Notes under the pieces: model-generated
Database searches by the model: none
What the model saw: only the letters and a program-made list of their open reading frames with translations
What the model was told of the DNA's origin: nothing
NCBI GenBank assembly: GCA_003134815.1
Contig: PLCO01000038.1
Location: 27,051-80,289 of the forward strand
Direction: 5' to 3'
Source: Acidobacteriaceae bacterium
GTDB lineage: Bacteria > Acidobacteriota > Terriglobia > Terriglobales > Acidobacteriaceae
DNA: 53,239 bases
Made by a program: the position numbers and the translations under genes
Part shown: positions 7,868 to 16,500 of the stretch, in pieces
How positions within the stretch are numbered: the first letter of the stretch is position 1
How the letters are laid out: each line of letters starts with the position of its first letter

Positions 7868-9205
7868 TCAGAAAACGAAACGTGCCAGCAAATAAACGGT
7901 GTTGTTGTCGCTCGCGTTCCGTCCGGCGCCGTCATAGTTGGTGCTGCCGCCGTTGAAGCGCGTGTAGTCGGTGTACTGAACGGCCAGGTCGACATTTTGA
8001 AATGGCCAATAGGAGACGTTTGCCGAGATTCCCTCGCTTCTGGCGCTCCCGTTGGCGCTGCCCGACACCGCGGCTTGAGGGTACAGGAGGGGATCGTTTG
8101 TGCCGTCCGCCAGGAACCAACCCATGGCTCCGGAGAGACGATTGCCAAAATGGTATTCGGCGTTCACGTTGCTTGCATTCAGATGATGCGGACCGGGATT
8201 AGCAGCGTCATTTGCCGCGCTTGCGACCAGCGCCGCATTTTCACGGACATACGTCGCGCGCACAGAAACAACATCCTTGCCGATCGTGCGGTCATATTCA
8301 AGGTCCGGACCAAAGTCGGTGTAGCTGTCCTCCGCTCCGGTCACGGCTCCCGGTGTTGATTTCATATGCATGCCGTAGGCGCCAACTTCAAGGCTTGCAG
8401 TTCGCCCGTTCTGTTGATATGCCAACCGCCAGTAGGGCGCCACGCCTTGGATGTTAAAGGTGCAGCAGGTTCCGGTGGTGGGTTGGGGATCGCCCACATG
8501 GTCGGAGCGGTAAAGGGTTCCGGCAAAGTACAGGTGCTGGTCCCACATCGCATAGGCGCCCAATCCCGCTACGTCCTCGGCCAGCGCCCCGTCGATGATC
8601 GGCGCCGCGGCCGGACCTGGAGCACCATTCGGAGCGATGAAGGGATAGCCCCACGCCGGCGTGCTATTCCACAAATCTTCCAGCGTGGGGTTGTTATTCA
8701 GAGTCAGACCATAGTCCAGTTCCTTGCCTGACATTGTCGTCTTGTTGGCATAGCGGATATCGGTGTTATCCGCGCTGAAATGGTCATCTTGGGTGCTGTA
8801 GGTAACCTGCAGAAAGCTGCCAATGTGCGAGGTCCAGGCCCCGGCGAGGAAGAGCGAGATGTCCTGCGGAAACTGGAAATTCCAATTCTGTGTGCCTGGT
8901 TGAGGAGCCTTGGTGCTGGTCATCGAGGTCTCAACGAAGGCGCTCAGCGGCAGTGTCTCGAGCATATTCAGGGGTGAGCGGCGCGTGGAGGGCTCTGCGG
9001 TGATGCTCTTGTCCTGAGCGCGGTCGGTAAACGCCAGCAGCTTGAACAGCCTTCCGGCATTGTTCAGTTCCGGCGGAGTGGTGTGGCAACCGCTGCACGG
9101 CAAACCGGTTTGGCGAGCGTAACTGGGAAGCGCCAGAGCGCTGGGAACAAATCCCAAAACTCCGGCAACGAATGCAGCCGCACAATGAAAAACACTGCGC
9201 CTCAT
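7868..9205 (-). CDS. Outer-membrane porin-cytochrome fusion (Cyc2-like)
   Basis: A 445-residue protein starting at ATG 9205 behind AGGAGG; the longer 9283 start has no support. After a signal peptide ending ALA comes PSYARQTGLPCSGCH, one haem motif at residues 37-41, then LNNAGRLFKLLAFT. This N-terminal pattern (RQTG.xCxxCH followed by N..GR.FK) is that of the monohaem porin-cytochromes such as Cyc2 of iron oxidisers. The remaining ~380 residues alternate as beta strands and end ARFVF, an outer-membrane barrel C-terminus. Length fits a ~16-strand barrel. It is the first gene of the operon, behind three Crp-type boxes. Iron oxidation is a hypothesis; other barrel cytochromes share the motif. 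Confidence 0.82.
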   Translation of the reverse strand: MRRSVFHCAAAFVAGVLGFVPSALALPSYARQTGLPCSGCHTTPPELNNAGRLFKLLAFTDRAQDKSITAEPSTRRSPLNMLETLPLSAFVETSMTSTKAPQPGTQNWNFQFPQDISLFLAGAWTSHIGSFLQVTYSTQDDHFSADNTDIRYANKTTMSGKELDYGLTLNNNPTLEDLWNSTPAWGYPFIAPNGAPGPAAAPIIDGALAEDVAGLGAYAMWDQHLYFAGTLYRSDHVGDPQPTTGTCCTFNIQGVAPYWRLAYQQNGRTASLEVGAYGMHMKSTPGAVTGAEDSYTDFGPDLEYDRTIGKDVVSVRATYVRENAALVASAANDAANPGPHHLNASNVNAEYHFGNRLSGAMGWFLADGTNDPLLYPQAAVSGSANGSARSEGISANVSYWPFQNVDLAVQYTDYTRFNGGSTNYDGAGRNASDNNTVYLLARFVF

Positions 9206-9268
9206 GAAACCTCCTGTGATCGACCCTCTATGAGGGAATTGATCCCGCGTAGCGCGCAGAATGTGGTT

Positions 9269-9284
9269 TGTGTTGCAGGTCACA
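9269..9284 (-). promoter_or_regulatory. Crp-type box 1
   Basis: TGTGT-TGCAGG-TCACA, nine of ten consensus bases of the TGTGA-N6-TCACA Crp motif. Its centre is about 70 bases upstream of the porin-cytochrome ATG, a distance that suits activation from near -41 if transcription starts near 9235. No strong -10 can be named. Confidence 0.5.
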
Positions 9285-9309
9285 ATCCGGAAGCTCGATC
9301 AAACTGAAT

Positions 9310-9325
9310 TGTGATGTAGCTCACC
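9310..9325 (-). promoter_or_regulatory. Crp-type box 2
   Basis: TGTGA-TGTAGC-TCACC, nine of ten consensus bases. Its centre is 41 bases (about four helical turns) from box 1, so both would lie on the same face of the DNA. Confidence 0.5.
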
Positions 9326-9335
9326 TGACTCAAGA

Positions 9336-9351
9336 TGTGACAGGTGTCACA
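9336..9351 (-). promoter_or_regulatory. Crp-type box 3 (perfect consensus)
   Basis: TGTGA-CAGGTG-TCACA matches all ten consensus bases and is a palindrome with 7-base arms (TGTGACA/TGTCACA). It is 26 bases from box 2. A Crp/Fnr-family regulator with Crp-like specificity is the expected binder; the regulator gene is not in this window. Confidence 0.6.
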
Positions 9352-9655
9352 GCAACACTTTTGGACAAGAGGCAGCGGTCGACATTCACCACAAGGGCCC
9401 GCCGCTGCAAGGAAGATTATCTCGATTACTGTTACTGTTTCCGGCAAGCCATCGCTTCCGGACTTTCCTCTAGCCCATGCAACGATGAATTCGTCATAAA
9501 CATCTCCGCGGACTAACTTGTACTGAAGCCGTGGCGCACGATCGAATGCGGCTGCTCAGGGCGCGCATGGAATTCTGAGCCTTTGCGAGTGCAATCGCAG
9601 GCAGCCGCTTTGATCGGAAGTACCTAGAATCGAAATAAGCAATGCCATTTTTAAC

Positions 9656-9669
9656 TTGATTTCTCTCAA
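9656..9669 (+). promoter_or_regulatory. Possible Fnr-type box
   Basis: TTGAT-TTCT-CTCAA differs from the TTGAT-N4-ATCAA Fnr motif at one base. It lies ~72 bases before the start of the large TIG-protein operon. A single weak match like this can occur by chance. Confidence 0.25.
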
Positions 9670-9740
9670 ATGCCCAAGTTATCCTTCCTCCCACCGCAGG
9701 TAAGCGTAGGACTTCCCCTCGGGTAAGGCTCGCCGGCTTC

Positions 9741-12700
9741 ATGGAAGGAAGATACGTGCGTACCCTCCTGGCTCCCGACTTGCAGCGAAAGCAGAAGTGC
9801 GTCCCTGGCGCGCGACCTGGTTGGTTGCTCTGCGCCCTGCTGCTCGCGGTTGTTGCTGGCGTGGCGGCGCATGGGCAGGGCGTCCCCACGATTACGTCCA
9901 TTGCCCCATCGAGCGCGACGGCCGGCGGCGCGGGATTCACGCTCACCGTAAACGGCACGGGATTCTTCGCCGGGTCAGTGGTGCAGGTGAATGGAGCGGG
10001 TCGGAACACTGCATTCGTGAGCGCGACGCAAATTACCGCGTCGATTCTGGCATCGGACATTGCGACCCAGGGCACCGATGAAATCACCGTCTTCAATCCA
10101 GCATTGGCTGCGGGCGGAGGCACATCGGCGCCATTTCCGCTGACCGTAAACCCGGCGGCAGGGCCGCCACCAGTGCTGACCAGCGCGGCTCCCGGCCTCG
10201 CGGTGCAGGGAGCGGGCCGATTGCAGCTTACGCTGCAGGGAGCGAACTTCAGGCCCGGCGCCACGGTGGTCATCTCTCCGAAACTCGCGAGCCTGGCCAA
10301 CTCCAACGGCAATACGCAAGCGGCGGACATTGCGGTGTTGTCCGTGAATCGGATCTCGACGACGCTGATGACCGCGACCTTGAGCCTGAGCCCCGGCGCA
10401 ACTGTGGGCTTGCGCGCGATTGACGTACTGAACACCGACGGAACTTCCACGGCAACGCCGATTGGAGTTGCCGCGGCGGGCAGCGGTACGACGCAGCCGT
10501 TGCAAATCAGCTCGTCTACATCCATCGGCGCGCCGGTGTCGGTGCTCAATCTCGCATTGCTACATCCGCGCGACGGAACGGTGGTTTCTCTTGGCGGTGA
10601 GCTGTATGCAGAGGCAGTGATGTCGGGCGCGGGGACGGGCACGGTCATCGGCCAATGGCTCTGGGATAACCGGGTTGTCGAGCAGTTTGCCGTGAACCTC
10701 GTTGCCGGGCAGAGTGTCACCGTAAGGACGAAGCCGTTGCCCACATGGTTCCTGGGCGGACACACCGTGCAGTTGCGCATGGAGCAACCGAGCCAGATTG
10801 CGTCGCGGCCGGTAACGGTCGTCGTCAATCCTGCCGGCTGGCAACTTGAAGAGCTTCTCGCTCCGGGATATGGGTCAGCCTACTCCGAATCCGAGCCGCC
10901 AGCCCTGTTGTGGGCGCCGGTTCCGGGGGCGGTGCGCTACCAGGTCGGATTCTCGTCGCAGCCATATTTCTCGTCCATCTCGGATTGGCATAACGCCGAC
11001 GACAACCACTGGCAGGTTCCCGCTGAAGTTTGGGGCCGGCAGCCCGAAGGCAATCTTTACTGGACCGTTCGCGCCGTTGACAGCGCCGGAGCAACGCGCA
11101 AACCGCTGCCGATGCGGCCCATCGCGCGCCTGGCGCAAAGAGCCCTGGCCCCAGTGAGTGCTGTTTTGAAGCAATCCGCCGCCGGACACATGTCACTGGA
11201 TTGGAACGCGGCGAACCCTGGCGCATTCTATCTGGTCACACTGAGCAACGACGCTGAGGGCGACAGGGTTCTGCGGCGCTATCTCACAGACAAGGGAACG
11301 CTCGATCTGCATGCGGTGGAAAGCCTCATCATTCCAGGTCAAACGTACTTTTGGCGCGTGGATGTGTATTCGCATTGGGGCGATTTTCTATTTTCGGGAC
11401 CGGAACAACGTTTTGTCGCGCCGCGCGTTCCCGGCCTTCCATCGGCGCGGATGAGGCAACCAATAAGAAGCGTGAATGTCGAATTCGTCTCGCTGACCAC
11501 GCTACGCAGGCACGGATACTTCGATCTTTCCTCGCAGATTGCCAAAGAAGCGCCGGCGCCGAACAGCAGCGTGAGCCAGACCGAGCCCGCGATCAGCGTT
11601 CAATTCCAGGCGCCAGTGAATCCCGCGGACGTGAGCCTGGCGATGGACGACATCGACATTACATCGCTGGCGCAGGTGACCCAAACGCAGGTGGCGTATA
11701 CGCCGCAGGTTCCGCTTTCTAACGGCGAGCACGACGTAAGCCTGACGGTGGGCAACGAGGCATCGGGATGGAAGTTTGCCGTGTCTGCGCCGACAGGGGC
11801 GCCTGCAACGCCGAGCGCAACACCGAGCCTCACGCCTTTCCAGCCGGGCACCGATGCAGAAGCAGCGCCGACGCCGAGTTCGTCTTCCGCGCTCGGAGCC
11901 TCGTTCACGCATGCGCCCGCAGCGGCGAAGCCCGCACCGCCAAAGCAGAAATTCGGCGGCGAAATCGACATGCAAATCGGCTCCGCAACACAATGGGCTT
12001 CGGGCTCCAATCCTCCAGACTCGAACGACCTCACACTTGCCGATCGCATGATCTCGCAAAACAGCCCGTGGCAGCCGGCGGTGAACGGAAGCGGATTGCT
12101 AGATTCGGTGCTGAACCCTGCGGCAATGCGCAGCAGCATCGGCCGCGTGAATGATTACGTCGCGCAGTTCGAACGCAAGGGTGAACACTGGGGCGCGAGC
12201 ATGCGCTTCGGCATTGTCTCTCCAGCTCTGTACACCGACGCGCAATTCGTAACTGCGGCAACGCCGCGCCAGGGAGTGGAAGCCACGCTCACCACGCCCG
12301 GCGGAAAGCTTGGCTTTTATACCAACACCAACGACGAGGCGCTGGGCGGCGGCGCGGGAATCTCGTTCCATCAGCGAGTGATGGGCGCGAGCTGGCAGGC
12401 GCCACTTCCGAAGTGGGCGGAGTTCCGCCTGATGTGGCTCAGCGCGCGCGACATCGGCGCGCCGACCATCGTGGAGTTTGACTCGGGGGGCAATCCGATT
12501 ATCGTGCCCAACCCGGTTGCGCTGGCTTCGCGCGGGGATGTCTACGGCGGCCTGCTCACATTGCAACTCCCCAGGACCTGGCAGTGGCAATCGGAGTACG
12601 CGTGGAGCTACGATGATGCGAATCTCACCGATCCCACAGTGAAAACGCTGTTCGGCCGCGCGTGGCGGACAAGTCTCTCCGGACAAGCGGGTAAGGCGTC

Positions 12701-13571
12701 TCTCAGCGTGGATTTCCGCGATTTGAGCCCGAACTTCGGCAGCCCTGCGAATCCCAGCCTTACGCAGGCAAGCAATCCCGATCTGCGCGGCCTGGATGCC
12801 TCAGCCAGTGCACCCACCAAAGCAGGAACGTTTGCGGTCACCTATAGCTTTTTGCAAAACAACGTCCAGTCGGCCACGGTTGCCGAGCTGGACCTGAACA
12901 CTGCCACTGAAACCTGGTCAAAGCCGCTCGGCGCGACGACCAACTTGAGCGTGAGCTCGAATCAATCGATCACCAAGACGGGTAATGTTCCGGCGGCACT
13001 GCAAAGTCTGCCGCCATCGCAAAACGGAAGCGCCGACCAGCGCGACGTTTCCGGCGACATCACGGTGAGCCACCAGGTGGGCATGGTCTCGCTCAATGTG
13101 GGAGCCACGCGGGACTGGCTCAGAAACAATATTCAGCCCAGCGCCGGGGCCATCACTTCGTCGATTTCCGCCGGCGCGAACCTGGTTACGAAGGGCTTTT
13201 TCCAGTGCAACACGCAATTCAACATCAGTTGGGTTGCTGCCGATCCCGTAGCGATTGGCGATTCGCGCAACATCAGCGTGAATGTCGAGCCCGCCATGGT
13301 CTGGAAGAGTCCAGGATTGCAGATTTCTCCGCTTTTGAGCGTGGTGCAGGCCGAGTCGCAGCTGGCGAGCGGCATATTTACCAGCAACACGCTCAGCGGC
13401 CAGTACGGTGGGAGGGTGGCATGGACGCTTCCCGGCTGGCTGAAGACAAGCACGCTCTCGGCGCAGGGCAGTTACAACCAGAATCACGACAACGTGAATC
13501 ACATCGACACGGCCTCAACGCAGCTTGTGGCCATCTGGACCTTCGCGTGGGGACACAAGAAGACTTTCTGA
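9741..13571 (+). CDS. Large IPT/TIG surface protein with C-terminal outer-membrane barrel
   Basis: A 1276-residue exported protein with a long signal sequence (hydrophobic core LLCALLLAVVAGVAA). Two IPT/TIG immunoglobulin-like domains lie at ~49-135 (ITSIAPSSATAGG) and ~141-245. Beta-rich domains without clear family follow to ~670, then a Pro/Ala/Thr/Ser-rich linker to ~745. The last ~500 residues are long alternating strands with aromatic residues, ending in a terminal phenylalanine (TFAWGHKKTF), as in outer-membrane barrels. It looks like a barrel that displays an Ig-like stalk, but no known secretion family can be named. First of three tightly packed genes. No clear ribosome site precedes the ATG, so the start is uncertain. 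Confidence 0.85.
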   Translation: MEGRYVRTLLAPDLQRKQKCVPGARPGWLLCALLLAVVAGVAAHGQGVPTITSIAPSSATAGGAGFTLTVNGTGFFAGSVVQVNGAGRNTAFVSATQITASILASDIATQGTDEITVFNPALAAGGGTSAPFPLTVNPAAGPPPVLTSAAPGLAVQGAGRLQLTLQGANFRPGATVVISPKLASLANSNGNTQAADIAVLSVNRISTTLMTATLSLSPGATVGLRAIDVLNTDGTSTATPIGVAAAGSGTTQPLQISSSTSIGAPVSVLNLALLHPRDGTVVSLGGELYAEAVMSGAGTGTVIGQWLWDNRVVEQFAVNLVAGQSVTVRTKPLPTWFLGGHTVQLRMEQPSQIASRPVTVVVNPAGWQLEELLAPGYGSAYSESEPPALLWAPVPGAVRYQVGFSSQPYFSSISDWHNADDNHWQVPAEVWGRQPEGNLYWTVRAVDSAGATRKPLPMRPIARLAQRALAPVSAVLKQSAAGHMSLDWNAANPGAFYLVTLSNDAEGDRVLRRYLTDKGTLDLHAVESLIIPGQTYFWRVDVYSHWGDFLFSGPEQRFVAPRVPGLPSARMRQPIRSVNVEFVSLTTLRRHGYFDLSSQIAKEAPAPNSSVSQTEPAISVQFQAPVNPADVSLAMDDIDITSLAQVTQTQVAYTPQVPLSNGEHDVSLTVGNEASGWKFAVSAPTGAPATPSATPSLTPFQPGTDAEAAPTPSSSSALGASFTHAPAAAKPAPPKQKFGGEIDMQIGSATQWASGSNPPDSNDLTLADRMISQNSPWQPAVNGSGLLDSVLNPAAMRSSIGRVNDYVAQFERKGEHWGASMRFGIVSPALYTDAQFVTAATPRQGVEATLTTPGGKLGFYTNTNDEALGGGAGISFHQRVMGASWQAPLPKWAEFRLMWLSARDIGAPTIVEFDSGGNPIIVPNPVALASRGDVYGGLLTLQLPRTWQWQSEYAWSYDDANLTDPTVKTLFGRAWRTSLSGQAGKASLSVDFRDLSPNFGSPANPSLTQASNPDLRGLDASASAPTKAGTFAVTYSFLQNNVQSATVAELDLNTATETWSKPLGATTNLSVSSNQSITKTGNVPAALQSLPPSQNGSADQRDVSGDITVSHQVGMVSLNVGATRDWLRNNIQPSAGAITSSISAGANLVTKGFFQCNTQFNISWVAADPVAIGDSRNISVNVEPAMVWKSPGLQISPLLSVVQAESQLASGIFTSNTLSGQYGGRVAWTLPGWLKTSTLSAQGSYNQNHDNVNHIDTASTQLVAIWTFAWGHKKTF

Positions 13572-13580
13572 GAAGAATGC

Positions 13581-16500
13581 ATGCCTACGGCGCAAACGAA
13601 CCCGATTCTGGGACTGAAGCAAAGCGCGAGACTGTGCTCCGCGTCGATGGCTCGCGTGCTGCTCGCCACCTTTGCGATCGCGCTGGCAAGTCGCGCGGTG
13701 GGGCAAGCCGCCCCTCATGGCAATCCTTCACTCACGTCGTACAGCCCTGCGCAAGGAACGCAGGGAACGACCGTCACGCTCACGTTTACAGGAACGAATT
13801 TCACGCCGCGGCTGCTCAAGCTGCTCTTCACACCTTCGCAGGGTCTGACCGTGAGCAGCATTTCGGCGGTCTCGCCGATGCAGATTGTCGCCCAGGTGCA
13901 GATCGCCTCAACCGCCGCTGTTGGCAGCTACCGAGTCGACATCGAGGACGCGGATCACGATTTAATTGCGGGGATTCCATTCAAGGTGGTCTCGGCAGCG
14001 CAGCAACCGCCAGGTTGCCCTCCGGGTATGTTTGCGGCGAACTGTGGAGCGCAGGCGCCTGCGATTAAAGAAATGTCGCCGCTTTCGGGCAAGCAGGGAA
14101 CAACGGTTCTGCTTACGCTCTCCGGCGCCAACTTCGTAGCGAATGAGAGCCTGCAGCTTATCCCCTCGACAGGCCTGACGATTGGGCACAGCAACCTGCT
14201 GAATGCGAACCAGGTGCAGACGCAGATCACGATTGCCGCGAATGCGCCGCTGGGCCCGCGCTCGGTGACGCTGCTGTCCGGCAACTACCGCACACCGGCG
14301 CCGAATACCTTTACCGTCACTCCGGGCTTACCAAATCCGCAAGCCGCTCCCATGCAGATTCTTCGGCTGGTTCCGAACCAGATCACCGCAGGCGCGCAGA
14401 ATGTTGACATCGCTATTGAAGGAACCAACTTCGTGCCCGGAATCCAAGCGACCTTCAGCATGGGTGCGGGAGTTCCTGCAGCGGTGTTTGCCGCGGGGCC
14501 GGCACGCTACGTGAACAGCACCGAGATTCACGTGACAGTCAGCGCGCTGGCAATGGCGCTTACTGGCGGGCGTGACATTACGCTCGAAACGCCGGAACAT
14601 CAGCAGGTCACGGGCCGGCGCATGCTCAACGTGATTGCGCAGACGGTCACCCAGGGGCCTCCGCCGTCGCTGAAGATCACGCCCATCACGTTGCAGAAGT
14701 TTACGATGGGCAAGATCGCCCTCGACACACCCAAATGGGGCGATCAATACGAGGGAGAGATCGAGCAGCACTACGGTATACCGGTGCTCGATGACAGCGT
14801 TCATTTCTCATGGCACGAGCAGAACCCGGGACTTGCCGATTACTACGTGCTCAACATTTACCTAAAGGACGGCGTCACGCTGCTCGCTTCAGAGCGCATC
14901 AATGGCATCTCGATTCTGGCTATCGGCGGCAATCAGACCACGCTGATGAAGGTTCCCAACTATTTCGTTCCCGACGCGGCGTTTCTTGCTTCGGCGCTGG
15001 AGCCGTCGAAGTTCAAGATGGCACCTGTTGGCTTCCATTATTCGTCGCACAGTGCCCCAACTTCCACGGTCATCAATGGCGTCATGATGTATCAACCCCC
15101 TGCGCCATCAAGCTCCAGCCCGCAACTGGCCGAGGGCGATCTGCAGTGGGAGGTGGTTGGCTATCACACCTACAACACCAACGGCGTAGCGCCGCAGGCG
15201 GCCAATCCGCCGGTCAAGTCCGGGGGCGTACAAAATCCAGGTCTAAAGAGCGCGGTCAACGGGCAGGACTCATCGCCCTCGCAAGCCAGCCCGCCGCAGA
15301 CGACCGATATTGAAGTTGAAGTTTCGGATCGCTGGCCGCTCAACCGGCCCGCCGCTCCCACGGGAATGTCCTGTCCGGCAAACGGTTTTGGCAATGGGCT
15401 ACAGGCGCTGGACATTGATTTGAGCGGCGGCGATCCCAACTTCTACGCCGGCGATCGTTTCGTGGTAACCGGCAACTTCGATCTCACCAACTCGCCCTAC
15501 GCAACCAATCCCAATTTGATCGACGTGCCGGGTTCGAAGAAATCCGGTCAGCTCTTCGGGCAAGTCGGGCAACTGGCATTCGACAATCTATTCATCGACT
15601 GGGGCGACGGAACCGTGCAGAAGATTGCGGCGGTCCCCAATGACTCGAGCATGACCAATTGGAACCGGGGTGAAACCATGAACCTGCCCGCCCCGAACTC
15701 CCAGTCGACCAAGAAATTGCTATCCGAAGGCACCTATGTTCATGCCTACAACAACCCTACCAGTTACATCATCCGCATTTTCCAGCTCTCCGAGGCAGAT
15801 GCGCAGCACGTGAATGCGTCGCTGCTCGGGGCCAGCGTCGATGGGCCCGGAGGATCGCCTTTTCTGCAGGCGGCGACAGTGGACAAGCTGGTTTCACTCA
15901 ATAGCGGCAGCGGCGCCGCTTCCCAGGGCTCCGTCAGCAATGCATTTCAAAGCGTCCTCGCGGGCGCATCCGCGCCTGTCCTCTCGAAGAACGGCAACGC
16001 GTCTTCAAGCTCAGGCTCGAGCCCCCCGCCGAGTCCCGATCTTTCGGTAATTACATCGCGCGCATACCTGATCTTCTGCGCCAACAAAACTCTTACCGTG
16101 CCGGAAGACCAGGCTGCGGATGGGCTACTGCACCTGAAAACCATTGCCGACCCTGACTTCCCCGGCCACGACAATAAACAGTACAAAATAGCCAACCATC
16201 TGCAGCCCGCTGCGCTCGGCAATTCGAGTAATCAAAACGCGCCCGCGCCATTGCATGTTGAGGCGCCCATGCCATCGCAAGCGCCTTCCTCGGGCAAACC
16301 GAAGATCGGCATCGAGCCCCTGCGTCCGGGCGGTGGCAATGTGACCGCCGACGCCACATGCAGCACCTGCGACGATGCCGCCGTGGCGCAGTCAGTGATT
16401 GGGTACTATGGCCAAGGCGAGGTGCAGGTCACCTGGCACGTGGACGGCGATACCATGCAGCAGACGTTTGCGCTGGGTCCCTCGCAGCATCGCAAGATGA

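Larger units (their letters stand above)
9206..9740. other. Regulatory gap between two divergent operons
   Basis: No gene is supported in these 535 bases. It holds three Crp-type boxes, a small CCCTC-TAT-GAGGG palindrome at 9224-9236 between the boxes and the porin-cytochrome start, and a weaker Fnr-like box on the side of the large plus-strand genes. The short open frames here lack ribosome sites and recognisable content. Confidence 0.6.

Noticed and set aside
9494..10828. 444-codon minus-strand open frame over the first TIG protein
   Set aside because: No conserved motif and no ribosome site. The plus strand has a signal peptide and TIG domains.
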